Positions 23,857-33,809 of a stretch of DNA of 64,000 nt are shown one piece after another. The stretch lies in assembly GCF_026210795.1 (NCBI RefSeq), contig NC_089432.1:2604001-2668000 (forward strand), written 5' to 3'. The translations under genes and the position numbers were made by a program. A model generated the notes under the pieces. The model ran no database searches and had not been told where the DNA came from. It saw nothing but the letters and a program-made list of their open reading frames with translations. Within the stretch, counting starts at the first letter, position 1, and each line of letters starts with the position of its first letter. This DNA is from Rhizophagus irregularis. Taxonomy: Eukaryota; Glomeromycota; Glomeromycetes; Glomerales; Glomeraceae.

Positions 23857-24233
23857 GGCTGCTCCAATTTAATAGTTTGTTTAACGTCCTAACTTTATAT
23901 AAAAATTGAGGGGAGGGAGGGGGTCAAATTAAGTAAACATTTAAAAATAAACATAGTTTTTTCTTTATTACTCAATGCATTTTTACTAAAAATACATCTT
24001 AATTTATTACAGATAATGCAATTAATAAGTTTACATATATTACTTTTATTAATTATACCATTTTCTTTGGTAGATTCAAATACACTGGAAAGAAATTCTT
24101 TTAAATATTATACAGATCGGTGATGTTATTATAAGTCACGTGATATAACATATGTTTGTTTATTTTTAAAAATTTTTCAAAAATGAGGGGGGTGGGGTAT
24201 GTTAAACAAACTATTAAATTGGAGTGGTCTTAG
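23857..24233. mobile_element. 377-bp MITE with 9-bp target duplication
   Basis: Flanked by CTATACTTA at 23848-23856 and 24234-24242. Inverted ends share CTCCAATTTAATAGTTTG and the following TTTAAC. Next to each end is a G-rich run (GGGGAGGGAGGGGG; GAGGGGGGTGGGG), giving a C-rich/G-rich pairing. A 9-bp duplication suggests a Mutator-like family. Confidence 0.75.
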
Positions 24234-24479
24234 CTATACTTAGCCTAATAATATAATAATAGATTGATTATTACTTAACTCATTTATAATGAATCTTATA
24301 TAAGTAAATAGACATCTGTTTACTGTAAGCAATCACCAATAGATGAAAATTTTTATTAATTTGTGAAATAAATTTCAAATTTTAAATTATGAGTTGCAAT
24401 TTAAAAATATTTAAAAAGTAAAATTAAAATAATTATTTAGTATTGTATAAATATTCATATTCCAATTTTTAAGATTTTT

Positions 24480-24594
24480 AATTTATTTTAGCATCTTGAT
24501 CTCCTTGTTCAGCTAATTTATTGTACTAATAGATTGCTTTATTTATATTTTTATCAGTTTCTTCTCCATACTCATATATAAAAGTAAGGTTATA
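24480..24594 (-). pseudogene. Lost C-terminal Sel1 repeat of the downstream gene
   Basis: In the same frame as the gene ending at 24595, codons after the TAA read YNLTFIYEYGEETDKNINKAIY, stop, YNKLAEQGDQDAKIN. These equal the final Sel1 repeat of the other copies, with CAA>TAA and TGG>TAG changes. The ancestral protein was about 40 residues longer. Confidence 0.75.
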
Positions 24595-27359
24595 TTAAGC
24601 TGTCTTATTTCTTAAATCTGCTGCTTTTTGATACAATTCAAATGCTTTTTTCTCATCAATATCAGTTCCAATTCCATCTTTATAACAATCTCCTAAATTA
24701 TCCATTCCAGATGAATTTCCTAAATCTGCTGCCTTTTGATATAATTCAAATGCTTTTTTCTTATCAATATCAGTTCCAATTCCATCTTTATAACAATCTC
24801 CTAAATTATCCATTCCAGATGAATTTCCTAAATCTGCTGCTTTTTGATACAATTCAAATGCTTTTTTCTCATTAATATCAGTTCCAATTCCATATTGATA
24901 ACAATATCCTAAATTATTCATTCCAGATAAATTTTCTAATTCTGCTGCTTTTTCATATAATTCAAATGCTTTTTTCTCATCGATATCAGTTCCAATTCCA
25001 TATTGATAACAATATCCTAAATTATCCATTCCAGATGAATTTCCTAATTCTGCTGCCTTTTGATATAATTCAAATGCTTTTTTCTCATCAATATCAATTC
25101 CAATTCCATCTTGATAACAAACGCCTAAACTATTTATTCCATCTACATCTCCTAAATCTACTGCCTTTTTATATAATTCAAATGCTTTTTTCTCATCAAT
25201 ATCAGTTCCAATTCCATGTTCATAACAATATCCTAAATTATTCATTCCTGATGAATTTCCTAATTCTGCTGCCTTTTTATATAATTCAAATGCTTTTTTC
25301 TCATCAATATCAATTCCAATTCCATCTTGATAACAATTTCCTAAATTATTCATTCCTGATGAATTTCCTAATTCTGCTGCCTTTTTATATAATTCAAATG
25401 CTTTTTTCTCATCAATATCAATTCCAATTCCATCTTGATAACAATTTCCTAAATTATTCATTCCAGGTGAATTTCCTAAATCTGCTGCCTTTCGATATAA
25501 TTCAAATGCTTTTTTCTCATCAATATCAGTTCCAATTCCATGTTCATAATAATATCCTAAATTATTTATTCCAACTGCATTTCCTAAATCTGCTGACATT
25601 TGTGTCATTTGAAATGCCATTTTTTTATCAATATTAGTTCCAATCCCCTCTTCATAACAATTTCCTAAATTATTCATTCCAAATGCATTTTTTAAATCTG
25701 CTGCTTTTTGATATAGTTCAAATGCTTTTTGTTTATCAATACTGATTCCAATTCCTAAATAGTTAAAATGTCCAAGTAAAGCAATATAATTTGAATTATT
25801 TTGATTGTTTAATAATAAATTATAAATTTTTTGTAAGTCCATATTATGATTATCAAGGTAATTTAGGATTATCTGTTTTCCTATTTCATAACAATCATTC
25901 TCAAGAAGATTAATTATATCATTAACTATTATATTAAAGCTATTTTCAAAACTGTTATTTGATGATATTGAAGTTTCTATATCTTTCGTATTCATCATAC
26001 TACAATTTTGAATAACTTGAGATAATTCTCCATGTAATGAATTAGTACTTTCAGAAATTTCAACATCTAAAATTGGCTGTTGACTATTTGATGATTGAAT
26101 ATCCTTGTTATTATCATATAAGTGAAAATCTTTTATAATTATATTTTTTTTTGTTATAATTGCTTTTAATTCATCAACTACTTGATTGATAGTTGGTCGA
26201 TTATCAGGTTCAATATTCCAGCAATCTACAGAAAATTTATCTTTAATTAATTAAAATTATATGGTTTATAAATCATATAAATGTAATTTTATACATACCA
26301 GTATAAATTTTTATATATTCTTTAGGTGTATCATGAGTGGGTGTTTCTCTAAGGTCTTGTAAAATACTTGAAATTAAACTAAAATCATGTGATTTACCAT
26401 GAAAAGGAGGCTGACAACTGGCTATTTCCCATAATAATACGCCAATGCTATAGACATCACTTTTATTATTTAATATATATGGCGTTGTTGTACTTCTGTT
26501 AAAACTTTTTGGATCAATATAAGGAATTAATCCAAATATTTTTGATTGAGAGTTGGATGTTTCCTCAATTCTTTTTGATAAGCCAAAATCTGCTAATTTA
26601 ATAGTATTCTGATGGACTAACACATTATTAGAGTGCTATTTAATTACATTAAAATAGAATAAGATAAACTAATCATTAAAATACATTACGCAATCATAAT
26701 AAGATGTAAATTAATTACCAAATCACGATGCACGATCCCTTCGTTATGCAAACATGATACTGCACAAACCAGTTGGAATGCAAGATTGAATTTATCATTC
26801 CAAGTGAGTTTTTCCAAATTTACTTTCAAATATTTTCGGAGAGTACCATTGTCGGCATATTCCATTACTAACAAATACTCTTTTTTTTGGATTTCTTTTT
26901 TTTTTAAAAAAAAACAATTTAATTAATCATATTTAATATAAAAAAAAAAATATTACTAGAATTTTTGATACCTATACTGGAAGTTGTGGATGTGACACCA
27001 TAAAAACGGATAAAATTATCATGAAAATCAACTTCATGCTGAAGTTGAATCTAGCAATAAATAGTTTGTTGATATCAGAAATGTACATATATAAATTGAA
27101 ATATATTCGATATTAAAATTACCTCACGAACAATTGCTTTAAGTGTAGCGTCATTGAAAATAAAAAAGGATTTTAGTGCACAATGTTTGTAATAATTCTT
27201 CCAAATTGCACGATAAACTTTTCCAAGGCCTCCGAAACCAATTTCTTGCGGATTACAAAATTGGTCAAATTCATAATACTTAATAAGTTTTTTAGAAATT
27301 GCATCTTCAATCCAATTACACTCATTTGAGTTTTTAGTAAGTTCAGTGTTATTAGACAT
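24595..27359 (-). CDS. Protein kinase with eleven Sel1 repeats, copy F
   Basis: Exons on the minus strand: 27359-27123, 27050-26972, 26894-26719, 26635-26299 and 26225-24595; 819 aa, all GT-AG, phases consistent. Intron positions equal those of copies A and C. The kinase keeps the glycine loop (GFGGLGKVY), the ALK lysine, HRDL at about 161-164 and DFG; the APE site reads YIDPKSF. From about residue 426 to the end there are eleven Sel1 repeats of 36 residues, most of them nearly identical also as DNA (108-bp units, 24640-25740). The protein ends early: the last repeat is cut by TAA at 24597-24595. Same proposed role as the other copies. The long plus-strand frames over the repeats are shadows. 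Confidence 0.87.
24640..25740. repeat. 108-bp coding tandem repeats
   Basis: About ten head-to-tail copies of a 108-bp unit (ATCAATATCAGTTCCAATTC ... CTGCTGCCTTTT as read on the plus strand) encode the Sel1 solenoid. Neighbouring units differ at only a few bases, which implies recent unequal exchange or gene conversion. Confidence 0.85.
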
Positions 27360-27686
27360 TGTTAGGTATACAAAATGTTGCTGCGGAATTTAATTTTACG
27401 CTTTTCAAAAATTAGAAAAAAATTCGAAATATTTTTTTTTTTTTAGTGCTATTTATAATAAAATGGTGTCACCGGACATTTCTATGTCGAAATATTTTTG
27501 ATCTTCAGCATGCAGGACTTACGGCTGAAAAAATCAGCGTATTCAGGAAAATCAATAAATTAATAAGTTCAATTTATATAATTTATATTAAAACTTTTTT
27601 TTTACCATTTTTGTAATAAAACTTATTTAGTATTATAGAAATATAGAAAACTTTGTAAAATAACGGATTTTTAATGCATTATTAAA

Positions 27687-27748
27687 CATATGGGCGGATT
27701 TGACTCACTTGATGATCGACATTCCGATTAGTCAAATCCGCCCATATG
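27687..27748. repeat. 62-bp hairpin
   Basis: Perfect 19-bp arms (CATATGGGCGGATTTGACT and inverse) around a 24-base loop. Isolated in AT-rich DNA upstream of kinase copy F; probably a tiny MITE or solo transposon end pair. Confidence 0.65.
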
Positions 27749-29185
27749 AATGAGTCAACTTCTTCAATAAATTTTGATAGTATCAGTTGAATTAAAATAA
27801 TAGAACCACATGAAAATGTCAATTAAACTAGGAAACGGGAACCGTTGTAAGTCTGGAGCGAAAAACTAAAATTTGCGATTTCATTGGGTGAGGCGGACAG
27901 AGAAATTCACGTGATCGATTTTTTTCATAGTGCGTAGACATATATATATATTGTCCGGAGCGAAGCGAAGGACAATAAAAAATTTGCGCTCGCTACGTCA
28001 GCTTTTTTTTTCGTTTTTATACGCAAATTTTGCATTGTTACGGTTTCTTTCGAGACTATAAGTAAACATATTCATTTTTTTGCACAATTTTAAATTTAAC
28101 ACTTCAGCAAAAATATATTTCGCATACTGAAAATAAAGATGGTGTTGCTTGCCGTAAATAACAATTACGACATTAAGTTTACAATTTGGGTCGTAGTCTA
28201 ATTTCGGATTACGGTGGTACATTACGACACATGCTTAAATTCGGCCAAATTCATAATGCTGGGTCAAGCGTCGTGTCACGTGATGGTACACTAATTTCCA
28301 AAAAGGAAATTTTGTCCCCAATAAAAATTGGGGAATAAATCGTCGATCATTTGGACGACTTTACGACAACTATTACTAATCATCACGAACTTAATTGTGC
28401 TTATTTAAATCATTTAAAAAAAATTTTAACATGAGTAGATATTCGAAATTATGTGAATTTTCTTCATTTTCTTATTACTTATTTTATTCAGCTTTTATTT
28501 TATAACTTTTTCTAGTATTATTAACGTTAATCCATTTTAAAATTCTTTTAGTGTTACGCATAATTTCAAGTATAGGTTTCTAATTTTAAATTGATCGTTA
28601 AATTTAAAGTTTTATTTGTTGATTTTTGTTTAGATGTAAGAATTTATTTTGTTTTGTTTTCTCAATATTTCTTTTTTTGATAAAGAATATTTTGAAATGG
28701 AAAGATCAATTACATATTCCCAAAATTATACTTTATTGAAAAAAATAAATTAGATTCTGAATGTATAACAATTTTTTTGGAAAGGAAATCCTTGGACGAA
28801 TCCAATCTGAGAAATAACCAAGTTTTCAGTCTATTTTTGACTAAAAATATTGATAATAAATTCATCTTACTTTCTTAATTAGATTAATAATTCACATCAT
28901 TGTCCAAATTGGTCTACTTTACCTTTATTTGAATGTCAAGGTAAACGTTCAACGTAAAAGTAAATAAATCCTTATGATATGTACGATTTAATAGTTTTTT
29001 TTATTAAACCAAAACGTTATATATTTTATACTCGTATTTTGCTATATACAGTAGTATATAAAATTAAAAATTAGCATATTAAGCTTTTTTTAATACTTAA
29101 TAAATTCTTTAACGAAAATTGTACATTTCAAATAAAGCGATTAATATTTTTTTTTTTAAATTAAATTTCCTTTATGATTAAAATG
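27749..29185. other. Intergenic stretch, no gene
   Basis: Contains the small palindrome TTGTCC..GGACAA around 27952-27976, two TCACGTGA sites (about 27908 and 28278) and AT-rich filler. The minus frame 27998-28222 has no recognisable domain and is not called. Confidence 0.4.
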
Positions 29186-29187
29186 TA

Positions 29188-30493
29188 CAGTGCCTGGAAA
29201 TAAGTCAGTAAGCACGTGACTGTAGATCATTTATTTGTTTAATTTTAAAACCAGTTTTGTCGATCATTTTATTATAAATTTGTCTCCAATTTTTTCCCAT
29301 GCGTTGTTTAGAACCTTCTTTAACTACTATGTCTTGCAAACGAAGAGAACTTACAATTTTTGAACGTGGAGAAGTCATTGGAGCTTGGAAATGTGGAGTA
29401 AGTGAACGAAAGATAGCTGAAGCATTAAATTGTCCCAGTTGTACCATTCATAAGGTTATTTCTACTTACAAGATACGTGGTGATGAAACACTCCCTCCTA
29501 GGACTGGAAGACCGCCTAAAATGACAGAAAGGGATGGCCGACATTTAATAAGAATTCTTAAAAAAGATAGGAAAATGACCCTTCAGGAGTTACATGAGAA
29601 TTTCGTTGATTCTACTTCCACACATGTATGCAAAAAAACTTTACTTAATTATCTTCATGAACAAGGTTTTTATAGTCGAGTAGGAGTAAGAAAACCTCTT
29701 GTTACTGAAACAAATAGAATTAAAAGACTCAACTGGGCCAAAGAACGAAAATTATGGATAAATGAGTGGGACAGTGTTATTTGGAGCGACGAATCCAAAT
29801 TTGAATTATTTAGAGGAAATGGTAGGAGATTGGTTTGGAGAAGGCCACATGAAAAATATGATATTGAGTGTTTAATACCTACAGTAAAGTCAGGTCAACA
29901 AGGAGTGATTGTTTGGGGATGTTTTTCAAAAAACAATCTTGGTCCATTAGTTAAATTAGAAGGTAAAATAACAGCCACAGTATATATGAATGTACTGGAA
30001 AATTATTTATTACCATTTATTAATAATTTAGACGATCAGGAAAATTTTATTTTTCAGGATGATAATGCCCCTATACATACTGCAAGGGTGGTTAAGAGTT
30101 GGGAAGAAGAAAATGAAGTAAACAGCCTTCCTTGGCAGAGCCCAGATTTGAATCCTATAGAGCATTTATGGGATGAATTGGAAAGGCAGGTGTGGGTACA
30201 TAAGCCATTACCAAAAAACAGGGAGAATTTATGGGAAATACTTCAAGAGGAATGGTCAAATATTGAAGCTGATAAATATCAAAATCTTATTAGTAGCATG
30301 CCTCGTCGTATCTCTGCTGTTATAAATAGTAAAGGTTACCCAACAAAGTATTAATAAAAAGTTGAAGGCTTTGTCTTTCAAATAAAAAAAAAAATATTAA
30401 ATTTGGCGTAGTAATTTATGAATTATTTAATTTTAAAAATTCGCATTAAAATTGATCAACATCACGTGCTTACTGACTTTTTTCCAGGCACTG
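29188..30493. mobile_element. Intact Tc1-like transposon
   Basis: 1,306 bp, flanked by TA (29186-29187 and 30494-30495). The inverted ends begin CAGTGCCTGGAAA and agree over about 32 bp with one mismatch; both contain GTAAGCACGTGA. One uninterrupted transposase ORF lies inside. The near-identical ends and open frame mark a young, possibly active copy. Confidence 0.92.
29299..30354 (+). CDS. Tc1/mariner transposase, apparently complete
   Basis: 351 aa from ATG 29299; the second ATG at 29329 is the more usual distance from the helix-turn-helix and may be the true start. Residues about 12-75 form the N-terminal helix-turn-helix (ERGEVIGAWKCGVSERKIAE), followed by a GRPPKMT linker and a second DNA-binding helix set. 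Catalytic acidic residues: VIWSDESKF, FQDDNAPIHTA and SPDLNPIEHLWDEL. Between the second D (the one in DN) and the E I count 32 residues, two fewer than the standard DD34E, because LPW runs straight into QSPD. It would cut and paste the element at TA sites in the nucleus. No stops or introns. Confidence 0.92.
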   Translation: MRCLEPSLTTMSCKRRELTIFERGEVIGAWKCGVSERKIAEALNCPSCTIHKVISTYKIRGDETLPPRTGRPPKMTERDGRHLIRILKKDRKMTLQELHENFVDSTSTHVCKKTLLNYLHEQGFYSRVGVRKPLVTETNRIKRLNWAKERKLWINEWDSVIWSDESKFELFRGNGRRLVWRRPHEKYDIECLIPTVKSGQQGVIVWGCFSKNNLGPLVKLEGKITATVYMNVLENYLLPFINNLDDQENFIFQDDNAPIHTARVVKSWEEENEVNSLPWQSPDLNPIEHLWDELERQVWVHKPLPKNRENLWEILQEEWSNIEADKYQNLISSMPRRISAVINSKGYPTKY

Positions 30494-30495
30494 TA

Positions 30496-31369
30496 TATAT
30501 ATGTCTTATTGTATATAAAAAAAAATGGAAATGTTTAAACCCCATTTTTACCAATAATTTTATAGTTGCTGTATATTAATAATTATTTTCACCTTTGTTT
30601 CAATGTTATCAAAAAGAATTATGATAAAAAAATGTGAAGAAATGCAAAGTTTACTTAAATAATATATTTTGCGAATAAAAATACGATTTGTCAAAATTTC
30701 TTTAGAAAACTTACAAAATTAGAAACTTTTATTACAACTCAAAATTGCAATAATAAATATCTGTCTTCCTTGGCCTTCTTATAATAAAGATTTTTATTTC
30801 GATAAAAATTAAAAAATTTGGGATCACTAAAAGTTCCCCGTGAGGTAAATATTGCAAATATTATAACAGAATCAATACTTTAATATACTAGAACAATTTT
30901 TACAATGGAACAAGCTTAATCGCAATCTTGAACGTTCAGCTCTTTATACCTAATATGAAGTCAGTACTACGGAAGTTCTATGTCATTCAATTGTTTATAC
31001 TGCGAAGAAATTTAATTAAAAATCAGCAAATTAACTGGAAAAATATTAGATTTTTTTGTTATTAGTTGCTTCTACTCCGTAGCAAAACGAAGGAACCATA
31101 CTACATTCTACGCAGGGTGGCAAAAAAAGATTCCGTCCCATTTGTCGCTACTCTCGTTAGATAGTTGATTCTTAATTTATCTTTGATAAGGTTCCCATGA
31201 TGTAATATATTCGTGATTCGTTACATTGTCAATTTAAATCTTTATGTTATCATTCCGGTTTCGATTCTCCAATTCTATATAAAGTCATATATCTAAATTT
31301 TTTTATAAAATTCTTTAAATTCTGATAATTAATCGCTTATTAGCATTTTATTTACGATTAAATTTAGTT
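30496..31369. other. AT-rich intergenic stretch
   Basis: No gene or clear repeat. A GC-richer patch around 31070-31210 (GCAGGGTGGCAAAAAAAG) may be a degraded element. Confidence 0.35.
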
Positions 31370-31770
31370 AACTGTAAAACCATAGCAACATTACGAAATT
31401 AATTTTTTTTTAATTAAATTAACCGCTTTATCATTATCGTTATTGGTATAATAATAGACTTTCATTTCATTAATATATAAAAGAATTTTTATGAATTAAA
31501 ATAATGAAATTATGTAAACTGAAAATAAATTATTATTTTACTACACCATTTTTCGTTAGATGATTTTTTTTCGCAGGATATTATACATGTTTAATATTTT
31601 ATGTGCATGAATAAATATTCTTGGACAACTGCTGCTTTGAGCCAAAAAATCCACCACAACAAATTTAATTTGACATATACAGTAGAATTAATCTTTGATG
31701 AAATAGACAAAGCAAAAAAGATTGTATTTTGGATAGTATTATTGGTTGTACATCTTATATTCTTATATAA
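31370..31770. repeat. Copy 2 of a dispersed unclassified repeat
   Basis: Shares ACCGCTTTATCATTAT, AAAGAATTTTTATG, CATTTTTCGTTAGA, TTTTTTTTCGCAGGATAT, AATAAATATTCTTGGACAAC and TTAATCTTTGATGAAATAG with 38790-39170, and most words with 15700-16200. Confidence 0.55.
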
Positions 31771-32399
31771 GACAATATGAGTGGCTGTTGAGTTATAAAT
31801 GATTTATTGATTTTACAAAGATTAAAGATTTACTAGTCAATTATTTAATTATAAAAATAATAAAAAAAGAATAATTTATACTTGATTTTAGACTAGCACA
31901 TTTCCTCATTTCCTTAACAATATTTTAATGTAAATCTGGATGGCATTTGTATGTTTCACAAATTCATCATTTTAAAATAAAGTCACATGTACTGTACATT
32001 AAAAAAAGATTTCCTTAACAACATTTTTCTCTTATAACAAATCATAACCATTTAAATAATGTTTAACTAAAAATCGAGGAGCAATAGAATATTGATTTTA
32101 CGCAAACATAAAACTATTCCAAGAAAACACCCACCTACCTGGTCTGCAGATGTATCCAGTGTACCCAGTAAGCTAAGCATCTATTGCGTATATTCATTAA
32201 TATCATAGTATTTTGTGGCATTTATAGTAAATATAATTAAGTTTATAAATGGATAAAGTACACGAGAACTCATATTTTGGACAAAAGTCCATAAAGATCA
32301 GTCTACATAAATTATTTTATAAGTTCTTGTGTTTGAAATTGAAATTTCCATGTTTCTACTTAAAATGTAAAACTAGTATTCTATTTATTAATAATCGTA
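31771..32399. other. AT-rich stretch, no gene
   Basis: Nothing recognised apart from short runs. The plus frame 32249-32446 overlaps the antisense of the Sel1 remnant that follows and is not called. Confidence 0.35.
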
Positions 32400-32545
32400 C
32401 CAAAACACATCTAATCGATTTTGAGCATCTTGATATCCCTGTTTAGCGGATTCAATACCAATAAATTGCTGAATTAGTATTTTTTTCAAATCCATATCTT
32501 CTTTCGTACATCAAAGCAAGATTATCAATTGATCTTATTAACAAT
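32400..32545 (-). pseudogene. Isolated Sel1 exon fragment
   Basis: On the minus strand this matches the last Sel1 repeat of copy G (62690-62800): ATCGATTTTGAGCATCTTGA, GTTTAGCGGATT.., CCAATAAATTGCT and CATCAAAGCAAGATTAT. Small deletions break the frame. A dispersed remnant of the kinase-Sel1 family. Confidence 0.65.
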
Positions 32546-33805
32546 GTTTTTTTATATGTATACTAATTTAGCATATTTTAATATTCTTTTTTTTTAAAAA
32601 AGAATTTCACTATGCTTCATAAATATTGTTTGTCCATATGCCTAGTGGATTTGCTTATGAAAATTTTAATAATAAAATGTACTATTTAAAGCATTATTGA
32701 GAAGCATATTGTAATCATCAATAAACTTTTAAATTTGATGATAAAATAGTTCGATCTTACCAATAATATACGGAAAATCTAATCAATTTTTCTGAATATC
32801 CAAAAAATATTATTCTTTTTTTCCCATTTCTTGTTAAAAGTTATGAATCATAGAAAAGAATTTTATTACAAAACACCAAATTAGAATTATAGTTATATTA
32901 ATTATATTGTTTTATCATAAAGGATTTATCATAAATTCTTAATATGGCCCATAGTCAAGAGAAATACTAGCTATGTGTATGTAAATTTTGGAATTATTAG
33001 CAAGAATAAATATATGAATCTTAGATATAAAGTAATAATAAAATGGAAACAAGAAAGGATAACAAAATAATCAAGTGTATGAACAAGCAATTACGGAAAC
33101 AAAAGATAAATACAAAGAAATTAATAAATAAATTGTTAAATAGATGTAGATTGGCAAAAAGGTTAAAATCATATAGAATTAATATAAAATATAAAATAAA
33201 TTTGCAATATGATAAAACTAGATTCAAGTACTGAAGGTAAATACAATTATATTAATACTAGCTAATCAAAAAATAGCATGATAGGACTTAAAGCTGGCCG
33301 ATTTTTAGAAAATTCCAAATACGAAATCAGCAGGCGGGCATTCCTAAATTAAAAATGATTGCTAGTATTAATAATAACTACGGAAATTTATTCCATTATT
33401 ACAATACAATTTGGTTCTTTTAAATAAGGTTTAAAGTCGTTTAATTTTAAAGATTTCATTTAATTAATTAATTGAATATATATAAAATAAATGAACAAAT
33501 AAATAAATGTATTAATTAATAAGACAATTTAAGATTTTATCTAATACTATCATTCTTACTCCTACTCCTATTCTTCCACTATGGTCTTATAATTTATTAA
33601 ACAAATAAAATATAAATAAAAATTACAATTCAACTAACTATTGAAAAGAAAAAAAACATCATCCACATTTTTAAATCAAGAACAAAGCATAATTTGTAAA
33701 AAATTTTTTTTAATCCGCTCTACAGAAAACTATGTCAATTAGAATTTTGAATCATAATAGCGAAAAAAAATTCAAAAAAAATTAATAATAGAAATTACTT
33801 AATTA
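32546..33805. other. AT-rich stretch, no gene
   Basis: Two complementary short frames at 33021-33234 are low-complexity and unsupported. A weak CXGGCGGGC patch near 33330. Nothing else seen. Confidence 0.35.
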
Positions 33806-33809
33806 TATT

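Noticed and set aside
24642-25637. Long plus-strand frames (77 and 223 aa) over the Sel1 repeats
   Set aside because: They are the antisense of the 108-bp Sel1 units; they repeat with the same period and have no features of their own.
27998-28222. 74-aa minus frame
   Set aside because: No recognisable domain, no splice partner, starts in a repeat-like stretch.
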